Below, one piece after another: positions 44,315 to 54,400 of a stretch of DNA of 64,000 nucleotides; the stretch's first letter is position 1; every line of letters starts with the position of its first letter. The position numbers were made by a program, and so were the translations under genes. This stretch comes from Mesonia aquimarina (GTDB lineage: Bacteria; Bacteroidota; Bacteroidia; Flavobacteriales; Flavobacteriaceae). Location of the stretch: positions 124,001 to 188,000 of the forward strand of contig NZ_RCNV01000005.1 in the NCBI RefSeq assembly GCF_003667275.1. Direction: 5' to 3'. The notes below the pieces were generated by a model. It worked only from the letters and a program-made list of their open reading frames with translations. It made no database searches and was not told the DNA's origin.

Positions 44315-47089
44315 TTATTCATTTAAACTTTTATCAAAGACACTTTCCATAACACGCTCATGTCTTCTTTTAAATCTCACAGGACTACCTGCGGCAGGAG
44401 AACCATAGAATTTTCTACTGCAAACTCTGAAGTCTTTAGCTTCTTTTAAATGTAAAAGCAAATGACTGTAAGCACCCATATTTCTAGGTTCTTCTTGTGC
44501 CCAAACCAGATCGTCTGCGTTTTCGTATTTCTTTATAATCTCCAAGATTCTTGAGGTAGGCAATGGGAATAATTGTTCAATTCTAACCAAAGCTACATCA
44601 TCTCTTTCGTTTTCTTCTCTTTTCTTTAAAAGGTCGTAATAAAATTTACCTGTACAAAAAACTAAGCTTTTAATATTCTTAACATCCGCCTCACCATCAT
44701 CTATTACGGTCTGAAATCTTCCCTCAGCTAATTCTTCTTTTGTTGAAATTACTTTAGAATGTCTCAATAAGCTTTTTGGAGTAAAGATAATTAAAGGCTT
44801 CCTGTAACAAGCTTTTACTTGTTTTCTTAACAAATGGAATAAGTTTGCCGGTGTAGTCACATCAGCAACAAACATATTGTCCTTTGCACACAATTGAAGG
44901 TAACGCTCCATTCTTGCTGAAGAGTGCTCTGCTCCTTGCCCTTCGTATCCGTGCGGTAAGAGCATAACCAACCCGTTTTGTAACTTCCATTTATCTTCTG
45001 CAGCAGAAATATACTGATCGATCATAATTTGCGCTCCATTGCTAAAGTCACCAAATTGTGCTTCCCATAACGCTAAAGTATTTGGACTTGCCATTGCATA
45101 ACCATAATCAAAACCAACTACTCCATACTCTGACAATAAGGAATTATAAATATAAAATTCTCCTTGATCCTTACTAATATTATTAAGCAATACAACCTCT
45201 TCTTCGCTATCTTCAACTTTTAAAACTGCGTGTCTGTGAGAAAAAGTTCCGCGCTCGCAATCTTGACCGGTCATTCTAACATTATACCCTTCAGAAAGTA
45301 ACGTACCATAGGCTAATAATTCTGCTAAGCCCCAATCCAGTTTATTTTTATCGAAATACATCTTTTTACGCGTATCGGTAAGCTTTTTAAGCTTTCGCAT
45401 AAATTTTTTGTCTTCCGGTAAATTAGTGATGGTTTCTGCAACCTCACTCAATTTTTCTAGGTCGTAAGAAGTGTCTACCATCTCCATCATATCACTTTCG
45501 GTAGCGTAGGTATATCCATCCCACTCTTCTTGCATAATAGGAGTAATTACCGTATTCTCTTCTTTACGAGAACTCTCTAAGTTTTCTTCTAATTTATCTT
45601 TGTACTCCTTCTCTAATTTTTTAATATAATCACTATCGATCAGTCCTTCGCTTTGAAGCTTCTTGGCATAAATATCGCGTGTATTATCGTGCTTAGAAAT
45701 AGCCTTGTATAATTTTGGCTGGGTAAAACGAGGCTCATCACCTTCATTATGACCATATTTTCTATAGCCTAAGAGGTCTATAAAGACGTCTCTTTTAAAT
45801 TTCATTCTAAAATCAAGCGCAAACAACATTGCATGAACAACCGCTTCTGCATCGTCTGCATTCACATGAAGCACAGGAGAGAGAGTCACTTTACCAACAT
45901 CTGTACAATAGGTAGATGAACGAGCATCTAAGTAATTTGTAGTAAAACCAATTTGATTATTCACCACAATATGTATTGTTCCTTCTGTTCTATACCCGTC
46001 TAACTGCGCCATTTGCACAGTTTCATAAACCACGCCTTGTCCGGCAATTGCAGCATCTCCATGTACAACTATCGGCAACACATGCTCCGGGTTACTTTTA
46101 TAATGATTATCTTGTTTAGCTCTTGCAATACCTTGCACAACCGGCCCCACCGTTTCTAAATGCGAAGGGTTTGGTGCAATATTTAAGTTTATTTCTTTTC
46201 CGCTATCGGTTTTTCTACAAGAAGTCCACCCCAAGTGATACTTTACATCCCCATCAAACACTTCTTGCTCGTAGTCTTTTCCATCAAACTCACTGAAAAT
46301 ATCTTTTGCGCTTTTTCCAAAAATATTGGTTAAGGTGTTTAATCGGCCTCGGTGCGCCATTCCCATAACAAATTCTCGAACTCCTCTTTCTGCAGCTTCT
46401 TCAATTAAAGCATCTAAAGCCGGAATTAAAGTTTCTCCGCCTTCTAACGAAAAACGTTTTTGCCCTACATATTTTGTATGCAGAAAAGCTTCAAAAGAAA
46501 CAGCTTCATTCAGTTTTTTTAGAATTTGCTTTTTCTTTTGCTCATCGAATTTTGGATGATTTTCATTGATGTTTAAGCGCTTCTGAATCCATTGCACCTC
46601 TTCAGGCTTCCGAATATACATATATTCAACCCCAATAGCGTCGCAATAAATTCTTTCTAAATGATCAATTATTTCTTGTAGCGAACTTGTGCCAATCCCT
46701 AAAATTTCTCCTGCGCTAAACTTGGTATCTAAATCCTCTTTAGAAAGCCCAAAGTTCTCAATGGCTAACGTAGGTTCGTATTTTCTACGTTCTCTAACAG
46801 GGTTTGTTTTGGTAAACAAATGACCTCTGGACCTGTACCCATCGATAAGCTGCACGACCTGAAATTCTTTTCTGACACTATCTGGAATGGCAATCTGCGT
46901 ATTACTAGATTGCTCTGTTCCATTAGTTTGCCCTAAGATCTCTTCTTCTCCTAGCGTTTTACCGAAGTCAAACCCTTGAAAAAAGGCTCTCCAGCTAGGT
47001 TCAACACTATCAGGGTATTGCAGGTATTGATCGTATAATTCTGCGAAGTAAGCGGTGTGTGCCGCATTTAGAAATGAAAATTGATCCAT
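44315..47089 (-). CDS. sucA: 2-oxoglutarate dehydrogenase E1 component
   Basis: The thiamine-diphosphate E1 decarboxylase has 924 residues, the normal length. The N-terminal segment (FLNAAHTAYFAELYDQYLQYPDSVEPSWRAFFQGFDFG) is the usual E1 start. Conserved active-site regions include MGMAHRGRLNTL, HLGWTSC, HGDAAIAGQGVVYE, NNQIGFTT and GHNEGDEPRFTQP. The second half has LLPHGYEGQGAEHSSARMERYLQL. It is followed by sucB. A -7 element at 47124-47131 and a perfect dyad at 47172-47190 precede it. Confidence 0.97.
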   Translation of the reverse strand: MDQFSFLNAAHTAYFAELYDQYLQYPDSVEPSWRAFFQGFDFGKTLGEEEILGQTNGTEQSSNTQIAIPDSVRKEFQVVQLIDGYRSRGHLFTKTNPVRERRKYEPTLAIENFGLSKEDLDTKFSAGEILGIGTSSLQEIIDHLERIYCDAIGVEYMYIRKPEEVQWIQKRLNINENHPKFDEQKKKQILKKLNEAVSFEAFLHTKYVGQKRFSLEGGETLIPALDALIEEAAERGVREFVMGMAHRGRLNTLTNIFGKSAKDIFSEFDGKDYEQEVFDGDVKYHLGWTSCRKTDSGKEINLNIAPNPSHLETVGPVVQGIARAKQDNHYKSNPEHVLPIVVHGDAAIAGQGVVYETVQMAQLDGYRTEGTIHIVVNNQIGFTTNYLDARSSTYCTDVGKVTLSPVLHVNADDAEAVVHAMLFALDFRMKFKRDVFIDLLGYRKYGHNEGDEPRFTQPKLYKAISKHDNTRDIYAKKLQSEGLIDSDYIKKLEKEYKDKLEENLESSRKEENTVITPIMQEEWDGYTYATESDMMEMVDTSYDLEKLSEVAETITNLPEDKKFMRKLKKLTDTRKKMYFDKNKLDWGLAELLAYGTLLSEGYNVRMTGQDCERGTFSHRHAVLKVEDSEEEVVLLNNISKDQGEFYIYNSLLSEYGVVGFDYGYAMASPNTLALWEAQFGDFSNGAQIMIDQYISAAEDKWKLQNGLVMLLPHGYEGQGAEHSSARMERYLQLCAKDNMFVADVTTPANLFHLLRKQVKACYRKPLIIFTPKSLLRHSKVISTKEELAEGRFQTVIDDGEADVKNIKSLVFCTGKFYYDLLKKREENERDDVALVRIEQLFPLPTSRILEIIKKYENADDLVWAQEEPRNMGAYSHLLLHLKEAKDFRVCSRKFYGSPAAGSPVRFKRRHERVMESVFDKSLNE

Positions 47090-47123
47090 AAGAGGAATTA
47101 CTGTTGTGTTTTTTTAAACAAAA

Positions 47124-47131
47124 CAAAAATA
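47124..47131 (-). promoter_or_regulatory. Probable -7 element (TATTTTTG) for sucAB
   Basis: On the minus strand it reads TATTTTTG, an exact TAnnTTTG match, about 35 bases before the sucA ATG. No clear -33 TTTG is seen. Confidence 0.5.
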
Positions 47132-47171
47132 CAATTTTTACTAAAATTAGCAGCTACCTAAACATAAATTT

Positions 47172-47190
47172 ATCTTATATGGTATAAGAT
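47172..47190. promoter_or_regulatory. Perfect 8+8 bp dyad upstream of sucAB; candidate operator
   Basis: ATCTTATA (47172-47179), spacer TGG, TATAAGAT (47183-47190). It lies 41-59 bases upstream of the sucA -7 element and between the polyprenyl synthetase stop and sucA. It could be an operator; a weak T-run on the minus strand makes terminator function less likely. Confidence 0.4.
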
Positions 47191-47213
47191 TTTCTAACAC
47201 TGCGTTATTTTTG

Positions 47214-48188
47214 TTAAACTTTGCGTGTCATTAATGAATTTCCAAAGTCTTTTAAAAGCTGCTTTTTTTCTTCTTGAATATTCATTTGCTCCAGCATTTT
47301 AAAGGCTTTTTCGGTATAGCGTTCAATTTCTATTTGTGTACTTTTTGCCGCACCGCTTAATTCGAAAATATTTTTTACTGTTTCTATTTTCTGAGAAGCA
47401 TCTCTTGGAGCAATTGTATACAAATGTTCTAATTGTCTAGCTTCTCCTACACTAGACTGCTCTATAGCTTTTAGATATAAAAATGTTTTTTTGTTTTCAA
47501 TGATATCGCCACCTACCTGTTTTCCGAATTTCTTGGGATCGCCAAAAGCATCTAAAAAATCATCTTGCAATTGAAAAGCAATTCCTAATAAACAACCAAA
47601 CTCATAAATCTGCTCTTTACAAGCATCACTTACATCAGCGACAATTGCTCCCATTTCTAAAGAGGCCCCTACTAAAACAGCCGTTTTATACCTAATCATC
47701 TTGATGTACTCTTCTATACTTACATCATCTCGCGTTTCAAAATCAACATCGTATTGTTGGCCTTCACAAACTTCTATCGCTGTTCTTGTAAAAAGTTTTG
47801 CCATTTGCTTAAATGTATCTCCCGCGTAATTCTCAAAGAGTTGATACGCATTAATCAACATCGCATCTCCTGATAGAATTGCCGTATTCACATTCCATTT
47901 TTCGTGTACGGTTTCTTGCCCTCTTCTTAACGGAGCATCGTCCATAATATCGTCATGTACTAACGAAAAATTATGAAAAACTTCAATTGCCAAAGCAGCA
48001 TCGAGTGCCTTTTTATAAGGTGTCCCAAAAAGTTCTGCTGAAAGTAAAACCATTACCGGACGCAAACGCTTTCCGCCAAGATTTAAAATATAGAGTATAG
48101 GATCGTAAAGCCCTACCGGCTCTTTTGCAATTACTTTTTTTTCTAAATGCGCTAAAAATTCTGATCGGTAAAAAGAAATATCGTGCAT
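47214..48188 (-). CDS. Polyprenyl diphosphate synthase
   Basis: The roughly 324-residue isoprenoid chain-elongating enzyme has both Asp-rich motifs, DDIMDD (LVHDDIMDDAPLRRG) and DDFLD (QLQDDFLDAFGD), plus GGKRLRP at the start of the domain. The frame is open further to 48221, but the ATG at 48188 (MHDISFYRSEFL) gives the usual N-terminus for this family in flavobacteria. Chain length cannot be read with certainty; quinone or carrier-lipid synthesis is likely. It is upstream of sucA on the same strand. Confidence 0.9.
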   Translation of the reverse strand: MHDISFYRSEFLAHLEKKVIAKEPVGLYDPILYILNLGGKRLRPVMVLLSAELFGTPYKKALDAALAIEVFHNFSLVHDDIMDDAPLRRGQETVHEKWNVNTAILSGDAMLINAYQLFENYAGDTFKQMAKLFTRTAIEVCEGQQYDVDFETRDDVSIEEYIKMIRYKTAVLVGASLEMGAIVADVSDACKEQIYEFGCLLGIAFQLQDDFLDAFGDPKKFGKQVGGDIIENKKTFLYLKAIEQSSVGEARQLEHLYTIAPRDASQKIETVKNIFELSGAAKSTQIEIERYTEKAFKMLEQMNIQEEKKQLLKDFGNSLMTRKV

Positions 48189-48273
48189 ACGGGGCAAAAA
48201 TTTTCGGCTAAAATACCACATTTCGATGAATTTTAAAGGCTCTTTTAAATGAATGTAAATATTTCAAAAAAAC

Positions 48274-48307
48274 CACGGAAACTTTTTTTGTTTTTAAAGT
48301 TTCTGTG
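48274..48307. promoter_or_regulatory. Operator dyad for the TetR-family repressor
   Basis: The arms CACGGAAACTTT (48274-48285) and AAAGTTTCTGTG (48296-48307) are reverse complements except for one base, with a 10-base spacer. They cover the -33 element and abut the -7 element of the tetR-RND operon, the position expected for an autorepressor. Confidence 0.65.
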
Positions 48308-48315
48308 TAATTTTG
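48287..48315 (+). promoter_or_regulatory. Promoter of the tetR-RND operon
   Basis: A -33 element TTTG (48287-48290) and a -7 element TAATTTTG (48308-48315) are 17 bases apart, close to the Bacteroidota consensus. The start codon at 48324 is 9 bases downstream, implying a nearly leaderless message. Confidence 0.7.
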
Positions 48316-48323
48316 CCGCAATT

Positions 48324-48926
48324 ATGAAAGAAAAAATTTTAAACAAAGCTACCGAATTATTTACACGATTAGGATTTAAAAGTGGGACGATGGACGATAT
48401 TGCTCAAGAATTAGGCATCTCTAAAAAAACCATTTATACCCATTTTCCAAACAAATCTAAACTTGTTGAATCTTGCGCCAAAGATCTTTTTTGCAATATC
48501 AGTGACGGTGTAGCAGAAATCATTAATAAAAACCACAATCCCATAAAGGAGCATTTTCTCATTCACAAATATGCATTGAATAAGCTGAAAGAAGAAAAAG
48601 AATCAACACAGCATCAATTGCGAAAATATTATCCAAAAATTGAGCAAAAGATGCGAAAGCAAAAGCTTGAATTGATGCGTAAACAGGTGATAAACAACCT
48701 AAAAAGAGGAAAAAAGCAAGGCTATTATAGAGATGATATTGATATTGAGGTTGTGTTTCAATTTTATTATATGACGCTAGAAGGAATTAAGAACAGCGAT
48801 ATTTTCTCGGTAAAAAAATATACTATTCCCTTTATACTCAAACATTTTTTAGAATATCACTTCAGAGCAATTGCCTCAGAAAAAGGTTTAACATATATCA
48901 ATCATTTAAAAAATAAAGACTTATGA
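48324..48926 (+). CDS. TetR/AcrR-family transcriptional regulator
   Basis: The 200-residue repressor has an N-terminal TetR helix-turn-helix (KILNKATELFTRLGFKSGTMDDIAQELGISKKTIYTHF) and a helical ligand-binding domain without recognised signature. The frame stays open upstream to 48249, but that stretch contains the promoter and operator, so I use the ATG at 48324. It overlaps the next gene by 4 bases (ATGA). It probably controls its own operon, which encodes a tripartite efflux pump. Confidence 0.92.
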   Translation: MKEKILNKATELFTRLGFKSGTMDDIAQELGISKKTIYTHFPNKSKLVESCAKDLFCNISDGVAEIINKNHNPIKEHFLIHKYALNKLKEEKESTQHQLRKYYPKIEQKMRKQKLELMRKQVINNLKRGKKQGYYRDDIDIEVVFQFYYMTLEGIKNSDIFSVKKYTIPFILKHFLEYHFRAIASEKGLTYINHLKNKDL

Positions 48927-50296
48927 AAATAAAACTCGGCATAGTATTGCTATGTTTTGGTTTTTTAGCAAATGCGCAAAATACTGAATTTAACAGCCAA
49001 CAAGAGTACTCTTTCAGCTTAAAAGAAGCTATAGAATATGCGCTAGACAGCAGTTACACTGCAATTAATGCCCGTAGAGATATTGCGGCAGCCATTAAAA
49101 GAAAATGGGAAACCACCGCAGATGGACTCCCACAAATTGATGCGAATATAGATTATACAAACAATTTAAAGCAACCGGTACAGCTTTTACCAGCAGAAAT
49201 TACCGGCGGTCCTCCGGGTACTTTTATACCGGTCGTTTTTGGAACGCAACAACAAATGTCGGCTTCGGCAACCGCCAACCAGCTATTGTTTGACGGCTCC
49301 TATATTGTGGCGGTTAGAGCTTCTAAAACTTTTTTAGAATACACGAACACCACTGCCGAAAAAACTGCCTTAGAAATAAGACAGAATGTAATTGACGCTT
49401 ATGGCAATGTTTTGGTTTCTCAAGATCTGGTTGATATTTTAGAACAAGATAAAGCTACGTTAGAAAAGAATCTGGAGGAAACCACTGCTATGTTTGAAAA
49501 TGGTTTGCAAGAAGAAGAAAGTGTAGAACAACTACAAATCACTTTTTTACAAATTAGCAACGAACTTAGAAATGCTAAACGCTTGGTAAGCATCACTAAA
49601 GAAATGTTTAATCTAACCATGGGGATTCCGTTAGAAAATGACATCATTTTAACAGACGATTTAGATTCCTTAGCTGAAGAAAATATTAGCTTAGAATTAT
49701 TAAATGCTTCTGTTGAAATTGAAGAAAACCTAGACTATAAACTTGCTAGAAATTTAACCGAGCAACGCGAACACGAGTTGAATTTAGAAAAGAGTAAGGC
49801 GCTTCCGCGTTTATCTACTTTTATCAATTACAGCACAAATAGTTTTAGTCAAGAGTTTACTTTTTTAAATGACAACCAACAGTGGTTTCAATCTTCTGTA
49901 TGGGGCGTAAATTTAACTATTCCTATTTTTAGTTCACTTCAGCGTAGCGCCAGAACCGCGCAAGCCAGAATTGCTTTAGATCAAGCCAACACAGAATTTG
50001 AACAAGCAAAAGAACAAATTAGGCTTCAGGTAAAACGTGCAAAAAACGATTATCAATTTGCCGTAGAAAAGTATAGAACTGCTAAAAAGAATCTGGAATT
50101 AGCCGAACGAATTGAAAATAAAAATCAATTAAAATTTACAGAAGGGCTTGCTTCAAGTTTTGATTTACGCCAAGCGCAAACGCAACTTTACACCACACAA
50201 CAAACTCTTTTACAATCGATGCTAGATTTACTAAATGCAAAAGCTGCATTAGAAACAGCATTAAACACACCTCAACTAAATTTCACCAACAATTAA
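48923..50296 (+). CDS. TolC-family outer-membrane efflux protein
   Basis: The 457-residue protein has a signal peptide (to about residue 18, FLANAQ) without a lipobox, unlike the channel of the first RND operon. It has the two TolC repeats with long helical stretches (SFSLKEAIEYALDSSYTAINARRDI; QAKEQIRLQVKRAKNDYQFAVEKYRTAKKNLELAERIE). It is the channel of the second pump, coupled to tetR by a 4-base overlap and followed after 10 bases by the adaptor gene. Confidence 0.93.
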   Translation: MKIKLGIVLLCFGFLANAQNTEFNSQQEYSFSLKEAIEYALDSSYTAINARRDIAAAIKRKWETTADGLPQIDANIDYTNNLKQPVQLLPAEITGGPPGTFIPVVFGTQQQMSASATANQLLFDGSYIVAVRASKTFLEYTNTTAEKTALEIRQNVIDAYGNVLVSQDLVDILEQDKATLEKNLEETTAMFENGLQEEESVEQLQITFLQISNELRNAKRLVSITKEMFNLTMGIPLENDIILTDDLDSLAEENISLELLNASVEIEENLDYKLARNLTEQREHELNLEKSKALPRLSTFINYSTNSFSQEFTFLNDNQQWFQSSVWGVNLTIPIFSSLQRSARTAQARIALDQANTEFEQAKEQIRLQVKRAKNDYQFAVEKYRTAKKNLELAERIENKNQLKFTEGLASSFDLRQAQTQLYTTQQTLLQSMLDLLNAKAALETALNTPQLNFTNN

Positions 50297-50306
50297 AATA
50301 AGTCCG

Positions 50307-51467
50307 ATGAAAAAGTTCCTAGCATTAACCTTAATTACCCTTAGCGTAATTTCTTGCGGAAAGAAAGAAAAATCTATAGACGATATTATTTCTGAAGGAA
50401 ATCTTACTGAAATACGAGCAAAAAAGTCTGAACTACGAACAGAACAAAATGAAATTTCAGATAAAATTGAACGCCTTAATGAAGAAATTGAAAAGTTAGA
50501 TAAAAGTAAATCATACCCTTTAGTTACCGTTCAAAAACTAAACGACACCTTATTTAAACATTATGTAGAAGTACAAGGTGATGTAGAAACCGATGAAAAT
50601 ATTATAATTTACCCTGAATTTTCCGGAGTGTTGACACAAGTTTTTGTAGAAGAAGGTCAGCGTGTAAATAAAGGACAAACCCTAGCAAAAATTGATGATG
50701 GTGGTTTGTCGAGTCAATTATCTCAAGCCGAATCACAATTATCACTTACCAAGACTACTTTTGAACGTCAATCGCGTTTATGGGATAAAAAAATTGGTTC
50801 AGAAATTCAATATTTAGAATCTAAAACCAATTTTGAAGCGCAACAAAAAGCGGTAGATCAACTTAGGGCTCAATTAGCAAAAACGATTGTCAAAGCGCCT
50901 TTTAGCGGTGTAATTGACAAAGTGATTTCAGACCAAGGACAAGTAGTTTCTCCAGGCCAAAACCAGTTGTTTAGATTAGTTAATTTAAGCGATATGTATA
51001 TTACTGCAGAAATTCCGGAAAATTACCTTGGTAAAATAAATAAAGGAAGTGAAGTCTTGGTTGAAATAAGCTCTATCGGTAAAGAATTTGAAGGAGAAGT
51101 TGAGCAAGTTTCAGATTTTGTAAATCCGAATAACCGAAGCTTTTCTGTAAAAATATCGGTTCCAAACCCAAAAGGAATGGTAAAGCCAAATTTAATTGCC
51201 ACCGTTAAATTAAACGATTATACCTCAGAAAAAGCAATTTTAATACCACAAAGTATTTTACAAGAAAATGCTCAAGGAGAAAGTATTACTTATTATATAG
51301 AGCCAAAAAACGATTCTGTAAATGTCGCTAAAAAAGCAATTTTAAAAACAGGCTTAGCCTATGATGGTAAAATTGAAGTTTTAGAAGGTTTAAAAGAAGA
51401 GCAAAAAATTATTGTAGAAGGAGCTAGAACTATTCGTGAAGGACAAGAAGTAAAAATAAACCAATAA
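50307..51467 (+). CDS. RND efflux periplasmic adaptor lipoprotein (second operon)
   Basis: The 386 residues have a lipoprotein signal peptide with lipobox VISC (Cys17). A long charged coiled-coil segment (about 30-68, rich in Glu/Lys/Arg) is not found in the first adaptor. A lipoyl half (GVLTQVFVEEGQRVNKGQTLAKID), helical hairpin, second lipoyl half (VKAPFSGVIDKVISDQGQVVSPGQ) and beta-barrel domain follow. It lies between tolC and the pump gene and ends 2 bases before the pump start. Confidence 0.94.
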   Translation: MKKFLALTLITLSVISCGKKEKSIDDIISEGNLTEIRAKKSELRTEQNEISDKIERLNEEIEKLDKSKSYPLVTVQKLNDTLFKHYVEVQGDVETDENIIIYPEFSGVLTQVFVEEGQRVNKGQTLAKIDDGGLSSQLSQAESQLSLTKTTFERQSRLWDKKIGSEIQYLESKTNFEAQQKAVDQLRAQLAKTIVKAPFSGVIDKVISDQGQVVSPGQNQLFRLVNLSDMYITAEIPENYLGKINKGSEVLVEISSIGKEFEGEVEQVSDFVNPNNRSFSVKISVPNPKGMVKPNLIATVKLNDYTSEKAILIPQSILQENAQGESITYYIEPKNDSVNVAKKAILKTGLAYDGKIEVLEGLKEEQKIIVEGARTIREGQEVKINQ

Positions 51468-51469
51468 CC

Positions 51470-54400
51470 ATGGCCAATAAAAACACACAAAAAGAATTTC
51501 CAGTTTCTTCCTGGGCCATCGACAATAAAATGACGGTCTTTGTAATCATTGCTATTGTAATGATTGGCGGGTTGCTTTCGTATTACAGCATGCCTCGCGA
51601 AGCGTTTCCGGAAATTGTAGAAACAAAAATATATGTTAGCTCCGTTAATCCGGGAAACTCAGCAGAAGACGTTGAGAAGTTTATTACAGAACCTTTAGAA
51701 GAAGAGTTTAATGACATTGCAGGAATTAAAGAGATAACCTCTACAACCTTACAAGATTACTCCATTGTAATTGTAGAGTTTGAAGAAGATATTGAAGTTC
51801 CCGATGCTAAGCAAAAAGTAAAAGACAAAGTAGATTTGGTGAAAGCCGAAACTACTTGGCCAACCTTAGATAATGGCGCCAAGGTAGAACCCAATGTTTT
51901 TGACTTGAATATTTCTGAAGAGCAACCCATTTTAAATATCAACCTAACGGGAAATTACACCGTTCAGCAATTAAAAGATTACGCCGAACATTTACAGGAT
52001 AAAATAGAACTACTTCCCCAAATAAAAGAAGCCACTATTCGCGGTGCTGAAGAAAAAGAAGTAGAAATCGCTGTAAATGTTTATAAGATGACGGCTTCTA
52101 AAGTTAGTTTTGATGACATTATTAATTCTGTGAGAATGGAAAACAAAACCATCTCTGGCGGAAATATTACCGAAAATGGCGTTGAAAAGAACATTCGAGT
52201 TATTGGTGAAATTGAAGAGCCACAAGAACTAGGAGATGTAGTTGTAAAAAGAGATGACGGAGTAGTTTATCTAAAAGATATTGCTGTAATAAATTTTCAA
52301 GAAAAAGACCCTACAACTTTTGCCAGAGAATACGGAGACCCGGTAGTAATGCTTGATATAAAAAAACGTGCCGGAAAAAACATGATTGAAGCCGTGGAAG
52401 AAATCAAGCAAATTGTAGAAACCGAACAAGAAAATTATTACCCGGAAGATCTACATATTTCGCTTTCTAACGACCAGTCCATTAAAACCGAAAACCAAGT
52501 AAACGATTTGGTCAATAATATCATTTTCGGTGTTATTTTAGTAGTAGGTGTTTTAATGTTTTTCTTAGGTTTTAGAAATGCGCTTTTTGTAGGTATTGCT
52601 ATTCCTCTTTCTATGTTTCTTTCTTTTATTGTGCTTTCTAGTTTAGGTTTTACGCTAAACACAATGGTACTTTTTGCCTTAGTTATGGGACTGGGAATGC
52701 TAGTAGATAACGGAATTGTGGTTGTTGAAAACGTCTACTCACTCATGAGTGAAGGCATGCCTAGAATAAAGGCAGCAAAACAAGGCTTAGGAGAAATCGC
52801 ATGGCCTATTATTGCATCTACCGCTACTACCCTAGCCGCGTTTTTTCCTTTAGGATTATGGCCGGGAACAATCGGTAAATTCATGGTCATCTTCCCGATT
52901 ACCTTATCCATTGTTTTAGGTTCTTCATTGTTTGTAGCATTGATCATAAATTCTATGTTAACCTCACAATACATGGCGATCAACGAAAAAGAAGCCAAGC
53001 AAAAAAGAGTAATTCGCCTAAGTATTATTTTTGCGATTGTTGGTATTGTATTTCTCGTAGCAGGTTTTATGTTACCTTCAGGCATATTACGTGGTTTAGG
53101 AAATTTAATTCTATTTATCATAATAATGGTTTGGGTGTACCGTAAAATTTTAAAACAAGCAGTACATTACTTCCAATATAAATCCTTAAAAAAGTTAGAA
53201 AGCTTTTATGAGCGCTTTTTAAAATTCGCTTTACGCGGAAAAAAAGCCTATCTATTTTTCTTCGGAACTTTAGGCGTTTTAATCTTCAGTTTTGTTTTGG
53301 TAGGGATTGCCCAGCCTAACGTATTGTTTTTTCCTGAAAATCAACCCAATCAGATTATTACTTATATAGAATATCCTGAAGGAACTGCTATTGAAAAGAC
53401 CAATAAACTAACCAAAAAGATTGAAGAGCGCATTTTTGAAAGCATCAAAAAATATGAGGATGAAGATGGGTATAACTATATGGTAGAATCTGCTATTTCT
53501 CAAGTAGGTGAAGGTGCCGGAAACCCTCAAACCGATGGTGGTCAGCAAAATGAAATGCCTCATAAAGGTAAGATTACACTTTCTATGCGCGAATTTAACG
53601 AACGACGCGGTGTAAAAAGTAGTACTGTTCTTTCTGAAGTAAGAGAAGCTGTAAAAGGTTTTCCCGGAGCATCTGTAATTGTTGAAAAAGACGCTGCAGG
53701 TCCGCCTGCGGGTTACCCAATTAACATTGAAGTAAGCGGAGAAGATTATAATAAAATGCTTGCGGAAGCAGAACAATTACGCTCATTCATTCAAGAACTA
53801 AGCATTGAGGGAATTGAAGAATTAAAAGTTGACGTCAATAAAGCTAAACCCGAATTAGATGTTCGCGTAGACCGTAAAAAAGCAGGTCGCCTTGGAGTTT
53901 CCACCGTTTCTGTTGGTCAAACCTTACGAAGAGCTATTTATGGGGAAGAAATTTCTACCTTTAAGGAAGGAGAAGATGACTATGAAATTAATGTTCGTTT
54001 TAATGAAGATTTCAGGTATCAAGAAAACGCTATTTTTAATCAACCTATTACTTTCAAAAATCAGAATACGGGTGAACTGATTCAAGTACCGATTTCTGCA
54101 TTAGTTACCAAAAAGCCTACAGCAACTTTCAGCTCTATTAAACGTAAAGATTTAAAACGAGTTATTACTGTCTATTCAAATGTTTTAGAAGGATATAATG
54201 GTAACGAGATTGTAAATCAAATAAAAAAAGAGCTTAAAAACTATGAAACGCCAACCGGAATCAATTTTAAATTTACCGGTGAACAAGAAGAGCAAGAAAA
54301 GAACATGAACTTCTTAATAAAAGCGCTATTAATTGCTTTAGGAGGAATTTTACTGATTCTTGTAGCACAGTTTAACTCCCTCTCTAAACCTGTTATTATT

